Positions 1 to 10,861 of a DNA stretch of 64,000 nt are shown in pieces. Numbering within the stretch: the stretch's first letter is position 1; each line of letters begins with the position of its first letter. A program made the position numbers and the translations under genes. The DNA comes from Miscanthus floridulus. Taxonomy: Eukaryota > Streptophyta > Magnoliopsida > Poales > Poaceae. The stretch covers positions 89,608,939 through 89,672,938 of the forward strand of contig NC_089587.1 of the NCBI RefSeq assembly GCF_019320115.1. Direction: 5' to 3'. Below the pieces are notes generated by a model that worked only from the letters and a program-made list of their open reading frames with translations, was not told where the DNA came from and did no database searches.

Positions 1-720
1 TTTGTCCAGCTGGTCCATGGTGTCCTTGTGGGACACCTTGGCTTCCTATTCGTCATATGCCCTGATCCTTGGCGCTCCATAGTCGAGGTTGGTTGGGAGG
101 ACAGCCTCCGAACCATAGACCATGAAGAAGGGCATGTAGCCAATGGCTTGACTAGGGGTTGTCCTCAGGCTCTAGAGTACTGAAGTAAGCTCGATGACCC
201 ATCGTACACCAAACTTGTTCAACCGGTAGAAGATTCTAGGCTTGAGGCCCTATAGAACCATGCCGTTAACGCGCTCTACCTTCCCGTTCATCCGAGGTGC
301 ACTACGGAGGCCTAGTCGACGCGGATGTGATGTTCATCACAAAATCAGAGGAATTTCTTGCCAGTGAACTGCGTGCCGTTGTTCATGATGATGGAGTTCG
401 GGACTCCAAAGCGATGAATAATGTCGAGGAAGAACAGTATGGCCTACTCGGATTTGATCGTGGAAATTGGGTAAGCTTCTATCCACTTTGTAAACTTGTC
501 TATGGTGACAAGCAAGTGGGTGTGGCCCCCGGGCGCCTTTTTGAGTGGTCCAGCCAAATCGAGTCCCCAGACTATGAATGGTCAGGTGATGGGGATCGTC
601 TGGAGTGCTTGGGCCGGTAGGTTAGTCTACCAAGCATAGTACTGGCACTCTTCATAGGTGCATACGATTTGTTAGGCATCAACTACCATGGTAGGCCAGT
701 AGAAGCCCTATCAGAACGCA
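1..720 (-). pseudogene. Integrase of element A (partial, runs off left edge)
   Basis: On the minus strand the core reads GLDLAGPLKKAPGGHTHLL with the first catalytic Asp (codon 558-560), then KFTKWIEAYPIS, and then IIMNNGTQFTG where the second catalytic Asp is Asn (codon 381-383). A frameshift near 292 precedes MNGKVERVNGMVL, which contains the third catalytic residue, Glu. The C-terminal part continues to base 1 with SQAIGYMPFFMVYGSEAVLP. In-frame stops after the frameshift are all TAG. Integrase would insert the DNA copy into the host genome. The lost Asp and frameshift make this copy inactive. Confidence 0.82.
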
Positions 721-956
721 TTTCTAACTAGGGTTCTAGGCGTGGCATGGTGACCGCATACCCCACTGTGGATATCGCTCAGCAAATGCTTCCCCTGTTC
801 AAAGGAGATGCAACGTTGTAGGATCTTGGTGTGGTTTTGCTTATAGAGTTTGCCCTCCACAAGAACAAAGGACTTGGCGCGACGTGTGAGCCATCGAGCC
901 TCTGTCCTATCTGTCGGTAGTGTGTCATGGAGGAGGTAGTCAAGGTAGAGTGTCCT

Positions 957-1833
957 TTAGTTGACCAGATGGTTGGGATCTACCACTAGGTCCTCTTCAA
1001 GCTCCATGACCTTGGAGCCGGGAGTAGCCGACAGTTGGTCAGCCCCTGAGCTAGGATTGGATGGACCGTCTTTGCCTTGTTCTGACTCCTTGTAGCGAAC
1101 TAAGGGCTTGTGCTGGTCGCTAACGAAGACGCCTGTTGGCATCAGCTCTCGGTCGGATGCTGCTTTCGCAAGCGCATTAGCCATCTCATAGAGACACCTT
1201 AGGATGTGGTTGAGCTCAAGGCCATCGAACTTGTACTCCAACCGGTGGACTTCTCGACAGTACACGGTCATCTTGATGTCGTGGCAATTTGACTCCTTCA
1301 TGAGCTAGTCGATGACCAGCTGGGAATCTCGTTGAATGTCAAGGTGTCGGACGCCCAACTCAATGGCAATGCATAGGCTATTGATGAGCGCCTCATATTC
1401 GGCCACATTGTTGGAGGAGGGGAAATGGAGATGGACCATGTACCTCATGCGTACCTCGAGGGGTGACACGAAGACCAGCCGCACGCTAGCGCCCTTCTTC
1501 ATTAGTGATCCATCAAAGTACATTGTCTAGTACTCTTGATCAATGACCGCTGGTGGCATTTGGACCTTGGTCCATTCTATGATGAAATCAGCCAAAACCT
1601 AGGACTTGATGGCCGTCTGGGAGGCATACACAATGCCCTTACCCATTAGCTCAAATGCCCATTTCACTATTCTTCCCATGGCGTCCTGGTTTTGGATGAC
1701 CTTGCTGAGGGCGAAGGACGTCATGACTGTCACAGGATATGACTCGAAGTAGTGGCGCAACCTCGTCCTGGTGATGAGGACAGCATACAGAAGCTTCTGG
1801 ATTTGGGGGTAGCAAGTCTTTGAGGGCGTGTCC
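957..1833 (-). pseudogene. RNase H regions of element A
   Basis: This minus-strand stretch continues element A on the other side of element B. 1599-1865 carries TRYPQIQKLLYAVLIT-like RNase H sequence (KTCYPQIQKLLYAVL) and HYFESYPVTVMTSF. 1305-1523 begins MYFDGSLMKKGASVRLVFVS and includes NNVAEYEALINSL, the motifs of the additional RNase H domain known from Tat elements. The same frame continues through a stop at 1302-1304 into 957-1301, with MKESNCHDIKM and CREVHRLEYKFDGLELNHI. These enzymes remove the RNA strand during reverse transcription. The spacer before integrase lies at about 720-957. The region is decayed but recognisable along its length. Confidence 0.75.
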
Positions 1834-1838
1834 CTCTT

Positions 1839-4800
1839 TGTGGGGGTATGACCCTGGATACCCACGGTAGGTCACATAGGCTATGCCTCTAGGGGCTGTC
1901 CAGCCCGCAAGAAGGAGCCTTGCGGGGCACGATTCTGTTCGGCGACCCCCGCAAGGCATGGAGAGGATATCCTAAAGATGTTACGAGATCTGATAGGATA
2001 TATACGATCCCATGTTTCTTGTAATCTGTTATTACTTTTCGGTTATCTCTCAGATCTAACCGACTTGTAACCTTGCCCCCTAGACCATATAAGGCGGGCA
2101 GGGACCCCCTATGAATTCACGGCAAATCATACGATAGCTAATGCAAACCAACAGACCACATGTGGCAGAACCTCCTAAGTTATAGGGCCCACATGCATCT
2201 ATCACTGTCCGACGACCTTTGACATCTATGCATATGTTTCCATTAACTTAAAAAGACTGTCGGGTGTCCTTAGGGAACCCCAAATCATCCACAATTTCCG
2301 AGCAGGATCACGTTACAGAGTCATTGCAGTATTACAACATTTATTCAAATATATGTACATCAGAGTAAAATAGCGGAAGTCTTACGATAACTTAGTTTAC
2401 AAACCAGTTGTTTCAAACCTTACAAACTAAGTTCGATAATTATTACAAACCATAGTAGTAGTGGAGTGGCATAATTAATATAGACATATCACAAAAAATA
2501 AACATCCTGCCCAAGGATCACACATTTACTTCTTGTCGTCAGAACGAACGATAGTCATGCAACACGATCCAAAACAGATCTGCTCATGAGGCTCACCTGC
2601 AACAAGGGGTCAACGAACCCTGAGTACAAAAGTACTCAACAAGACTTATCCAAAATATTAACTAATAAACTCAGTAATGCAGGCTCAGGGATTCAAGGTA
2701 TAGCTTTAACAATGATCAAAGTTCTTTTGCGTAAAAGCTCTTTTAACAACATTCTTTATATAGAAAACTTCTCAAGAATTATATACAAAGCTGACACGAT
2801 CCGCACTGAGATCCTGAAACTTCATATCCAACACCTTCACAAGCCTTATTCAAGTTCCGGTTATTAATTCTACGGTGATGAACAGTGAGTTGAGTCTCCT
2901 TAACTGAGGAGCAACGACGATTCGAACCGATTAAGAACCTAGCTGGGGATTCCAGACCACACGACATATGCAAGTCCCTGACCTACATATACCAACCTAC
3001 CCTCGGATCCCCTAAAACAAGAATGGGTCCGCGCCACCCGAGAACATAGTACTCCACCATTCCAGCCCATGGCCACGTGGGTACACGCTATTCCCGCCAT
3101 CTCTCCACTCCTAGTGCGCGAGTAGCCATTCTTGTAATAGAATTGCCAAGTTCAGGCTTACCGGAGTATGTGGTTAGTACTACAAATTCTCACCTCATGC
3201 AATTCAACAACGGACGTGCCTTAATCGACACAGGCGGAAAGACCCCGCTCACAAGACCTCCATGTCTGGTGGCTCACACTCATCGAGTCCGCCCGGTCTA
3301 GATTTATTACTCCACATTCCCATATCACATGCTAACATAATTAACCAATGTTCCATTTAAAACTTGCAGGTGGCAGGTAGTCACCCGACTTTCATCGTTC
3401 TACGCATAGCTAAGCAAAACTAGGCATATACGAGTTTAAAAACTGGTAATATGGTAAACATGGAATAACAAGGGTGGTAATGCACCAATTAGGCTTTTAC
3501 TTAACTCCTAATCACTTAATGCAGTAACGGAAAGCAAAAGCGAAATTAATTTGTAAAACACAAGGTAGGGTTGTATGCATCCGGGGCTTGCCTTCGTTGA
3601 CGGAAAAGTCTGGTTCCTGCGACGTTACACAAGGATTCGATCCGACCTCAACAGATGGATTAACCTCCTCAATAGCTTGATTAACTACCACATTTTCACC
3701 TTCGTTCACTACACGTAATAACAATGCCATGTTTAACCTGATGTGGAATACGAAACATGATGCTCGATGATGGATGCAAAATTAACAATTTGAATACAAC
3801 TTTCCTTCGCGGTACAGTTGCAAGTCAAACAACTAAATATTTTTTTAACACATACATCAATTGCCAAGGACCATCATCAACTAAGGACCCAAGGTCATCA
3901 CTTAATCCAAAATTTCAAACAAAACCTAAATCATTAAAGGTTACTATTTGCTTTTATGAATTAATTATTTAATTCAAAATTATGAAATAAATCAACTTAT
4001 TCTGATTGAGCTAAAACTTTTTGTAAATGTTCAGTACATGTTAACTAAGTGGCAAAACAAATTTCATAATTTTTGGATAAATAAATAAGCCTAGAAAAAT
4101 CATGGAAATCCATTTATTAATAAATTGAGCAATTTTTATCACATTCAAAAATTACTAAGAAACATTATTTCATATTTTTCTTAAATAATAAACATCATAG
4201 AGAAGTCACACAAAAATTTTCATAATTTTTGGAGCTCTAAATAAATCTACACAAAAATAACAAAAACAGACACTATTCATTTAATTCTAAAAAATAGAAA
4301 ATCCACTTAGAACGCTGAGTCACTGACACCCGGGTCCCACATGTCATCTTCAACCTCCGACGTTGACCACGGCAGCGACGACTCTGACTGGCGAATTCTC
4401 GCCGCCGGTGAGACTAACGGTGATGGTGAAAGCACTACCACGTTCCCTACACCACTACGCTCCGATGGGTGGCACAAACGAGCCTCGACACTAACTGGAC
4501 CAAGCACCACGGTGGCCATGGCGGACACGACGGCACGGCCATGCTACACCGGTGACACCAGTGCGGTAGTGATTAAACAAAGGACACAGGAAGCATCAGG
4601 AGCTCACCCCGAACGCGTTGGAGCTAAAGACCGAGCCGGAGGAGCAACAGCAAGGGGGTTCGACGATCAGCGCGGGCATGGCGGAGCAAAACGTCGTCGG
4701 CGATGGTGTACCAGCGACTGCAGTGGTCAAAATGAACAACCAACTATGGAGTAAGCACTACAGTATCGAGACGAAGCCATAGGTACATAGAGCAAGGACA

Positions 4801-5908
4801 GCAGCTCACCGGAGGGCGCTGACCACGGAGATGCGCTTGCGACGGGAAGGTCGCCGGCCACGAAGAAGAAAGACGTGGATAGCGAGTTTCCGGTGGAGAT
4901 AAACTGAATTGGTGGGGCGGTTGGACGCGTAAGGTTAAGGCGAAGCTGGGACTAGCTTATCAGCGACGGTGGAGCACGACAACGACGGTATAGGCTCGCC
5001 GGAGTGGAGCAGCGGCGACGGGAAAAACAGAGGGCGAAGGAAGAACAACGACGATGGCGTCGGAGCTTTATAGGGCGGCCAAGGAAGCAAGGAGAAGCCA
5101 CGACGATGCCTTTCCCATGCCAGCGCAAAGCCAAGGCCGCCACGCGCGCGCCTAGAAGCAAGCCGAAGCTCGCCGGCGGTGTAGCGCAAGCGGTGAACAC
5201 TGTTCACAGTAATTACAAGTTTGCCATTCACCAAAATTCACAAATTACTCTCAAATTTTCATAACAACTCAAAAATCTCCAAAAACAAAAGTTGTTCAAA
5301 ATCAAAAGTTCTACAACTTTGCTTCGATAACCATCTCCTAATTCGGTCTAGATTTTGAAATGAACTTTTGAATTTGAATAGGGAAATTTAACGAATTACG
5401 CCTTTTTGAATTACTCAAAATTTTTCTAAACAACTTGAAAAACTCCAAAAACAAACTTTGTATAACATGCCAAGCTCTACACTTTTGCTTTTGGGCTCAA
5501 CCCCAAAATATGCTTAGATTTTGAAATGGATTTTTCAGGGTAGGATTTAAATGTCGAAAAGCGGGGTTTTCTTGAAAAATTCAAAACCCAGACAAACTTT
5601 GAACTTGAGTCAAACAATACAATTCAACACTCATGACACAAATGTAAACTTGTTTTAGTAAATGCACATCAAAGTTTTCACCAAATGCCAAATGCTTTGC
5701 AATGCATATGATGACATGTCAGATTTTAATATTTAAACACCCGAGGTGTTACACCACAGGAGTAAGGTATTATGTCGTGCCGATGGCCTGAACCTGTATA
5801 ACTCATGTGTCTTTGTTGCCTTCTTGTTCTCGATTACACGCTCCTCTACCGATCAATCTACCATCGCGGGGTGCCCCTCGGTGGATCGCCGACAATATTC
5901 CATCGACA
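1839..5908 (+). repeat. Left LTR of element B, split by a solo LTR
   Basis: The LTR begins TGTGGGGGTATGACCC at 1839 and ends ATCGACA at 5908. It matches the right LTR base for base with scattered substitutions, except for 3598 bp of inserted sequence (solo LTR plus one TSD copy) between 2160 and 5759. A TATA box (CATATAAGG) lies at 2086-2094. The internal region starts with the PBS at 5909. Confidence 0.9.
2161..5753 (-). mobile_element. Tekay/Del-type solo LTR (3.6 kb) inside element B
   Basis: The block starts TGTGGCAG and ends GGTGTTACA, with perfect 5-bp duplications CCACA at 2156-2160 and 5754-5758. On the minus strand it begins TGTAACACCTCGGGTGTT and soon reads CTGACATGTCATCATATGC, which I recognise as typical of long Tekay/Del-type chromovirus LTRs of grasses. 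There is no internal domain, PBS or coding frame, so it is a solo LTR left after LTR-LTR recombination. A second relative lies at 31141-34599. ORFs of 60-140 codons inside it (for example 4341-4754 plus) show no recognisable domain and I do not call them genes. Confidence 0.85.
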
Positions 5909-5928
5909 GTTGGCACGCCAGGTAGGGG
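5909..5928 (+). other. Primer-binding site of element B
   Basis: GTTGGCACGCCAGGTAGGGG immediately follows the left LTR. It is the tRNA-primer site type shared by many grass gypsy elements, and confirms plus-strand orientation. Confidence 0.75.
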
Positions 5929-5956
5929 TGTGTGTGCTGTTTCCTTGTTGAACAAG

Positions 5957-7621
5957 ATGGTTTTTTCCGCAGGCTCTTCGTCCCTCCCATAGCCCGGTCA
6001 GATCTTCACGGTCAGATCCATCATGTGGGTCATCAACACCAACGAAGTTGGAGAGCTTCTCGAGCCAGTGTAGATCGGCTCTGCACCGACCACCCTCGCA
6101 TTTGCAACTACAGATCCAATCTCGGAACCACTTCTGAGGTCGGCTCCATCAGCCACCCACCGCTCGCTTCCTTGCTACCAGAGGAGGCATGTCAACAACG
6201 ATGATCTGATTGAATCTATCGATCAGGTCGGCCTGAAACTCGCCGATTGCCTCTCCATTGCTGAGTTGGCTCTAGACACCCTCGTTCAGCACCGAGCACC
6301 CTCTGATCCCGATCTGTCAACGTTCAATGCTCGATAGACTCCAGGGCCCACCGCCCTGCCTTTCGGGCTCGCCAACACCGCAACTACATATCAGGATGCC
6401 CTGAGTGGCAAGTTTGCCGACCAGCTCGCCGACCAATTTCCACCAACCGTCAACATGCTGCACGCCGGTCGGGATCTCGGAGCATCTCTCCAAACTATCC
6501 TCGAGGAAAATCCGGACTCTAAATCTCAAGGATCCACCGAGCCCCTCACCGAGACCTTCACCAAACAACCCTATCTCCTGCCTTTTTGGGGTGGCACGAT
6601 TTTCAACGTCAGTATTGACAGCCCCCCCTAGAATGGCGAAATAGACGAGGAACGCGCCGCCCATGAAAATAGGAATGCCAACTGCGTGCAACGGCGTGAT
6701 AATGAACGCGCCATTGCGATGGCCGAGGCCACTCGTGATAACCAGCTCGATTCACAAGGAAGGCCCCTTCATCACAACCTCAACGAAGAATTCCTCCACG
6801 TTGACAGCCACGATGTTTTCAAGACTCTGAGGGCTAATTTGGCCATGGCCGCCAATGAACTCGCTCACCTCCCGCAGATGCCTGAGGTCACCAAGGCCGC
6901 CGCTATGCTTAAAGCGGCACACTATCAAGTTAACAAGATCCGAGAAGTTCAGAGACCTTCATGCTCCACAAGCGTGATCCACCGATCAGTTGATCCTAGA
7001 TCCAATCGCCACCCCAGTCAAAGCCACTTCACCGACCAGTCACCACCTCCCCAAGGGGGAGTTGGAGGCCACCACGCCAAGCATCATCGTCAGCACGACC
7101 AAGAGGTCAAACAGGATGCTCGAGTGCACCTCAGCAATCTTTGGGACGCACGATGGTGTATCGACCAACGACGTTTCGAGCACCATGAAGATGAAGTACG
7201 ATGTCGCTAGGAGTACGAGCAGGAGTACAGCAACCTGGACTTAGCTCTAGAGCTGATCGTCGCCGGCAACACTGCCGATGTTGGTCCTGATAGCCCGGAA
7301 GGGCCCCCTACATTCACCAGGGCACTCTGAACGCTCTAGTGGCCTCGTGGTTTCAAAATCACCAGAGTCGAGCCTTATGAAGGAAGGATGAACCCAACTC
7401 AGTGGCTGCAGGCTTACGCCATCGCCGTCCGAGCCGTCGGAGGAGACACCAACGTTATGGCAAACTATCTCCCTGTCATGCTCACGCCAGCTGCCATGAG
7501 CTAGTTCACAAGCCTCGCCCCGGACTCCATCGGCTCTTGGGAAGACCTGAAGAGAGTCTTCACCGACAACTACATGGACACATTTATCGCCGCCACTTTC
7601 TCCAAATTCTCCGCATTTTAA
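5957..7621 (+). pseudogene. Gag-like reading frame of element B
   Basis: A single frame opens at ATG 5957, shortly after the PBS, and can be followed to about 7621 with no frameshift, broken only by stops (TAG at 5990 and several later sites; one TGA near 7327). The N-terminal half is charged and predicted helical, including KTLRANLAMAANELAHLPQM at about 6825-6884. The C-terminal part (7388-7620) carries a gag core: MNPTQWLQAYAIAVRAVGGD, YLPVMLTPAAM and SIGSWEDLKRVFTDNY. It would form particles, probably in trans with an autonomous partner. No zinc knuckle or pol follows. The lack of frameshifts combined with TAG stops is the pattern discussed for the whole window. Confidence 0.7.
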
Positions 7622-7710
7622 TGAGGCTTAGTAACTGATACTGTATGGCCATTACTCTGAATTTCTTGCCGTGATTTGATTTATCCGATATCTACGCCAG
7701 AAACTCAGGG

Positions 7711-7985
7711 ACTGGCTACCTGCTCGGATGGTTCACTAATTTCTGAGCCTGGCACCACGTGACTACGTCACCTACTATTAGGCTTGGGGACTAAGTGGGC
7801 ACACTTCACCTTGCGGTGAATGTGCTTGTTTTTTGTCTCGAGGCTACGCTCGGGGACTGGCTACCTGCTCAGATGATTCACTAATTTCTAAGCCCGGCAC
7901 CACATGACTACGTCACCTACTGTCAGGCTCGGGGACTAAGTGGGCACACTTCACCTTGCGGTGAATGGGTTTGTTTTTCTGAAAG
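7711..7985 (+). repeat. 145-bp direct tandem duplication in element B
   Basis: The sequence starting ACTGGCTACCTGCTC at 7711 recurs at 7856 with a period of 145 bp. Both copies include GGGACTAAGTGGGCACACTT and TTCACCTTGCGGTGAATG. It lies in the non-coding 3' internal part, between gag and the polypurine tract. Confidence 0.85.
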
Positions 7986-8291
7986 CCTCCGAGCATCCAA
8001 AGGATAAACCAGGTATCTTTACCATTGTTTTTGGATTCTAAGTGGGCACACTTAACTTTACCATGCAAGAATTTTTAATTTTGGACTTGAGCTCCTTACA
8101 CCCTTATGACAAGTCGTACTCGGAACACACTGCTCGACGATGTTGTACACTGCTCGGCAGTTGCTCACAACTGATTGGCTACTCCTTATGGTGGTCGGAC
8201 CACGATTTGGACAGCTCGGTTTTGGTTCGCACCTGCTCAGAAAGTCTCAAGATGGCGTTGCGCAATGGGTACAAGGCGCTCGGGGACTAGC

Positions 8292-8763
8292 TGTGGGGGG
8301 TATGACCCCGGATACCCATGGCAGGTCACATAGGCTATGCCTCCAGAGGTGGTCCAGCCCACAAGAAGGAGCCTTGCGGGGCACAATTCTATTCGGTGAC
8401 CCCTGCAAGGCACGGAGAGGATATCCTAAAGATGTTACGAGATCTGATAGGATATATACGATCCCATGTTTCTTGTAATCTATTATTACTTTCTGGTTAT
8501 CTCTCAGATCTAACCGACTTGTAACCTTGCCCCCAGACCATATAAGGCGGGCAGGGACCCCCTACGAATTCATGGCAAAACATACGATAGCTAATGCAAA
8601 CCAATAGACCACATGAGTAAGGTATTATGTTGTGCCGACAGCCTAAACCTGTATAACTCGTGTGTCTCTGTTGCCTTCTTGTTCTCGATTACACGCTCCT
8701 CTACCGATCAATCTACCATCGCGGGGTGCCCCTCGGTGGACTGCCGACGATATTCCGTCCGCA
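8292..8763 (+). repeat. Right LTR of element B (472 bp)
   Basis: It begins TGTGGGGGG after a CTCGGGGACTAGC polypurine-type tract and ends GTCCGCA, followed by the TSD CTCTT. A TATA box lies at about 8538-8547. The copy is uninterrupted, so it shows the empty target site for the solo LTR in the left LTR (CCACA single copy at about 8609-8613). Confidence 0.9.
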
Positions 8764-8768
8764 CTCTT

Positions 8769-9755
8769 CTTTCCACTCCACTACCAAGGTGGCGCTGACC
8801 ACTTGCGCGGTGGCCATGATGTAGAGCAGAAGGGGTTCTCCCTTGGTAGGAGGAACTAGGATCAGGGCCTTTGTTAGGAGCTGCTTAACCATGTCAAGTG
8901 CTTCCTAGGCCTTGGATGTCTATTCAAAGTGATCGCCATTCTTCAAAAGTCGATAAAGGCGTGAGATGAAATGACTGAGCGTGGTGAGGCACCCTGTAAC
9001 CCACTGTAACCCCTTTATGTTCTGAATTGGGCCCATCCTTATGATGGCTGAGATCTTCTTTGGGTTGGCTTCGATGCCACACTCGGAGATGACCAAGCAG
9101 CATGCCCCTTGGGACCCAAAAACAAGCTTCTCGGGATTGAGTTTGATGTCGTTCGCTCAGAGTTTTGCAAAGGTCTGCTCAAGATCAGCTATGAGGTGGT
9201 TAGCCCGTTTGGATTTAACCATGATGTTGTCAACGTAGGCCTCAACGGTCCGCCTGATGAGGTCCTCGAAGCACTTGAGCATACAACGTTGGTATGTAGC
9301 CCTGCATTCTTTAGACCAAATGGCATTGTGACATAGCAGAACGATCCGAAGGGGGTGATGAAAGATGTTGCGAGCTGGTCGGACTCTTTCATTGTAATTT
9401 GATGGTACCCAGAGTACGCATCAAAGAAGCAGAGGGTTTCACACCCCGAGGTAGAGTCAAATATCTGGTCTATGCGTAGCAAAGAAAATGGATCCTTTAG
9501 GCATGCTTTGTTGAGACCTGTATAGTCAACACACATCCTCCATTTCCCACTCTTCTTTCGTACAAGAATGGGATTAGCTAACCACTTTGGGTGGTACACT
9601 TCCATGATGAATCCGGCCGCTAAAAGCTTTGCGACCTCCTCATCGATGGTCCTGTGTTTCCCCTCATCGAAGTGATGCAGGTGTTGTTTCACCGGCTTGG
9701 AGCCTAGGTGGATCATCAAGGTGTACTCGGTGACTTCCCTCAAAATGACTGGCAT
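8769..9755 (-). pseudogene. Reverse transcriptase of element A with mutated YVDD box
   Basis: The minus-strand frame 9189-9755 contains core RT motifs: WRMCVDYTGLNKAC, a TSGCETLCFFDAYSGYHQI block with the first catalytic Asp, and VTMPFGLKNAG. Just after this a 1-base indel (around 9315) shifts the frame. The shifted frame continues ATYQRCMLKCFEDLIRRTVEA and then YVDN instead of YVDD, so the second Asp of the active site is Asn (codon 9226-9228). Beyond it come the RT thumb and the start of RNase H, up to the insertion point of element B at 8768. RT would copy the RNA genome into DNA. The frameshift and the Asp-to-Asn change each predict loss of activity. Confidence in identity is high. Confidence 0.85.
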
Positions 9756-9818
9756 GTCCGAGGGTTTCCACGTGAAGATGTCTTTGTTGGCGCGGAGGAA
9801 GCCAACGAGCGTGCTTTC

Positions 9819-10854
9819 CTATTTAGAGGAAAGTGTGGTACCAATGCACACCATTTTGCCCTCGGTGCTCCCAGGGTCTATGAGGACCTCCTTGGAGCCC
9901 TCCACTGGCTCAAAGGACCCAATTGACCGCTTGGTGTTAGGTGCTTCTTCAGCGACCTCCTTCTTGAGGGCCATGAGTTCTATAGAGGTGATGATTGCTG
10001 CGATGTGATCGCAACACTCAACCTCGCAATCATAGGCATGCTGAAAAGGAGGTGCCAACAGTGATGATCCCGCCTAGGCCAGACATCTTTAGTTTGAGAT
10101 AGGTGTAGTTGGGAACAACCATGAACTTTACGTAGCATGATCGCCCTAGGATGGCATGGTAGGTTCTGTGGAACCCAACCACTTCAAAGGTGAGGGTCTC
10201 CATCCTATAGTTGGACAGACCCCTAAAGGTGATGGGTAGATTGAGCTGCCTAAGTGGCAAGGCCTGCTTTCTAGGCACGACACCGTGGAAAGGCGCTTTG
10301 GTCAATCAGACGTGCACTCGATCGATGCCCATGGCGTCAAGTGTCTCAGCGTATAGGATGTTGAGGCAGCTACCCCCATCCATCAGTACCTTGGTGAGGC
10401 TCTTCGTACCGATGATCGGGTCGACCACGAGCGGATATTTCCCTGGTTGTGGAACGCTCTCTGGGTGGTCGATCTGGTCAAAGGTTATGGCAGATTCTAA
10501 CCACTGAAGGAAGGTGGGTGTGGCTAGTTTGGTCACATAGACCTCGCGGCGTGTGATCTTTTGGCGGTGCTTGGAGTCATAGGCCTCCGATCCTCCGAAG
10601 ATCAAGAGGCAACCATCCGATGTTGGAAAGCCATTGTCCTTCTCCTCGATGTCATCCATGGTGGGGTCAGGGTCCTTTCTGTGCTCCCCCTTGTTGGAGC
10701 CTCTAGACAAGAACCACCGCATGTGGCTGTAGTCCTTGTACAGATGCTTGACCGGGAAAGCATGGTTTGGGCATAACCCCTCGAGTAGTTTTTCAAAATG
10801 GTTCGGAATGCCCTCCGTGGGCTTCCAACCACCTCTCCGGTCAGCAGTGGCCAC
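9819..10854 (-). pseudogene. Aspartic protease region of element A
   Basis: The minus-strand ORF at 10306-10854 runs from a gag-tail segment (NHAFPVKHLYKDYSHMRWFL) into a retroviral-type aspartic protease with the active-site sequence VLMDGGSCLNILYAETL near 10340-10390. The catalytic Asp-Gly is intact. After a frame change, 10030-10305 continues with the second half of the domain, ending in a HAILGRSCYVKFM-like strand. 9819-10058 is the linker to reverse transcriptase. The protease would cut the Gag-Pol polyprotein. Element H encodes the same order with similar motifs (protease Asp at 49006), which supports the call. The gene is broken by at least one frameshift. Confidence 0.75.
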
Positions 10855-10861
10855 AAGCGAG

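Larger units (their letters stand above)
1839..8763 (+). mobile_element. Element B: gag-only (TR-GAG-like) LTR retrotransposon
   Basis: Two LTRs (1839-5908, interrupted, and 8292-8763) flank an internal region of 5909-8291. Perfect 5-bp target duplications CTCTT lie at 1834-1838 and 8764-8768. A PBS follows the left LTR. The internal region of about 2.4 kb encodes only a gag-like frame; I find no protease, RT or integrase. This fits the TR-GAG class of non-autonomous plant LTR elements, which depend on pol from another element. It inserted into the RNase H gene of element A in the opposite orientation and was later hit by the solo LTR at 2161-5753. Net length without that insertion is about 3.3 kb. 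Confidence 0.9.

Noticed and set aside
297..620. 107-codon plus-strand ORF
   Set aside because: Shadow of the minus-strand integrase of element A.
4341..4754. 137-codon plus-strand ORF within the solo LTR
   Set aside because: Non-coding LTR sequence; the related LTR at 31141-34599 does not keep this frame.
9697..10008. Plus-strand ORFs at 9697-10008, 10211-10507 and 10736-11056
   Set aside because: They lie antisense to recognised protease, RT and gag frames and have no domain of their own.
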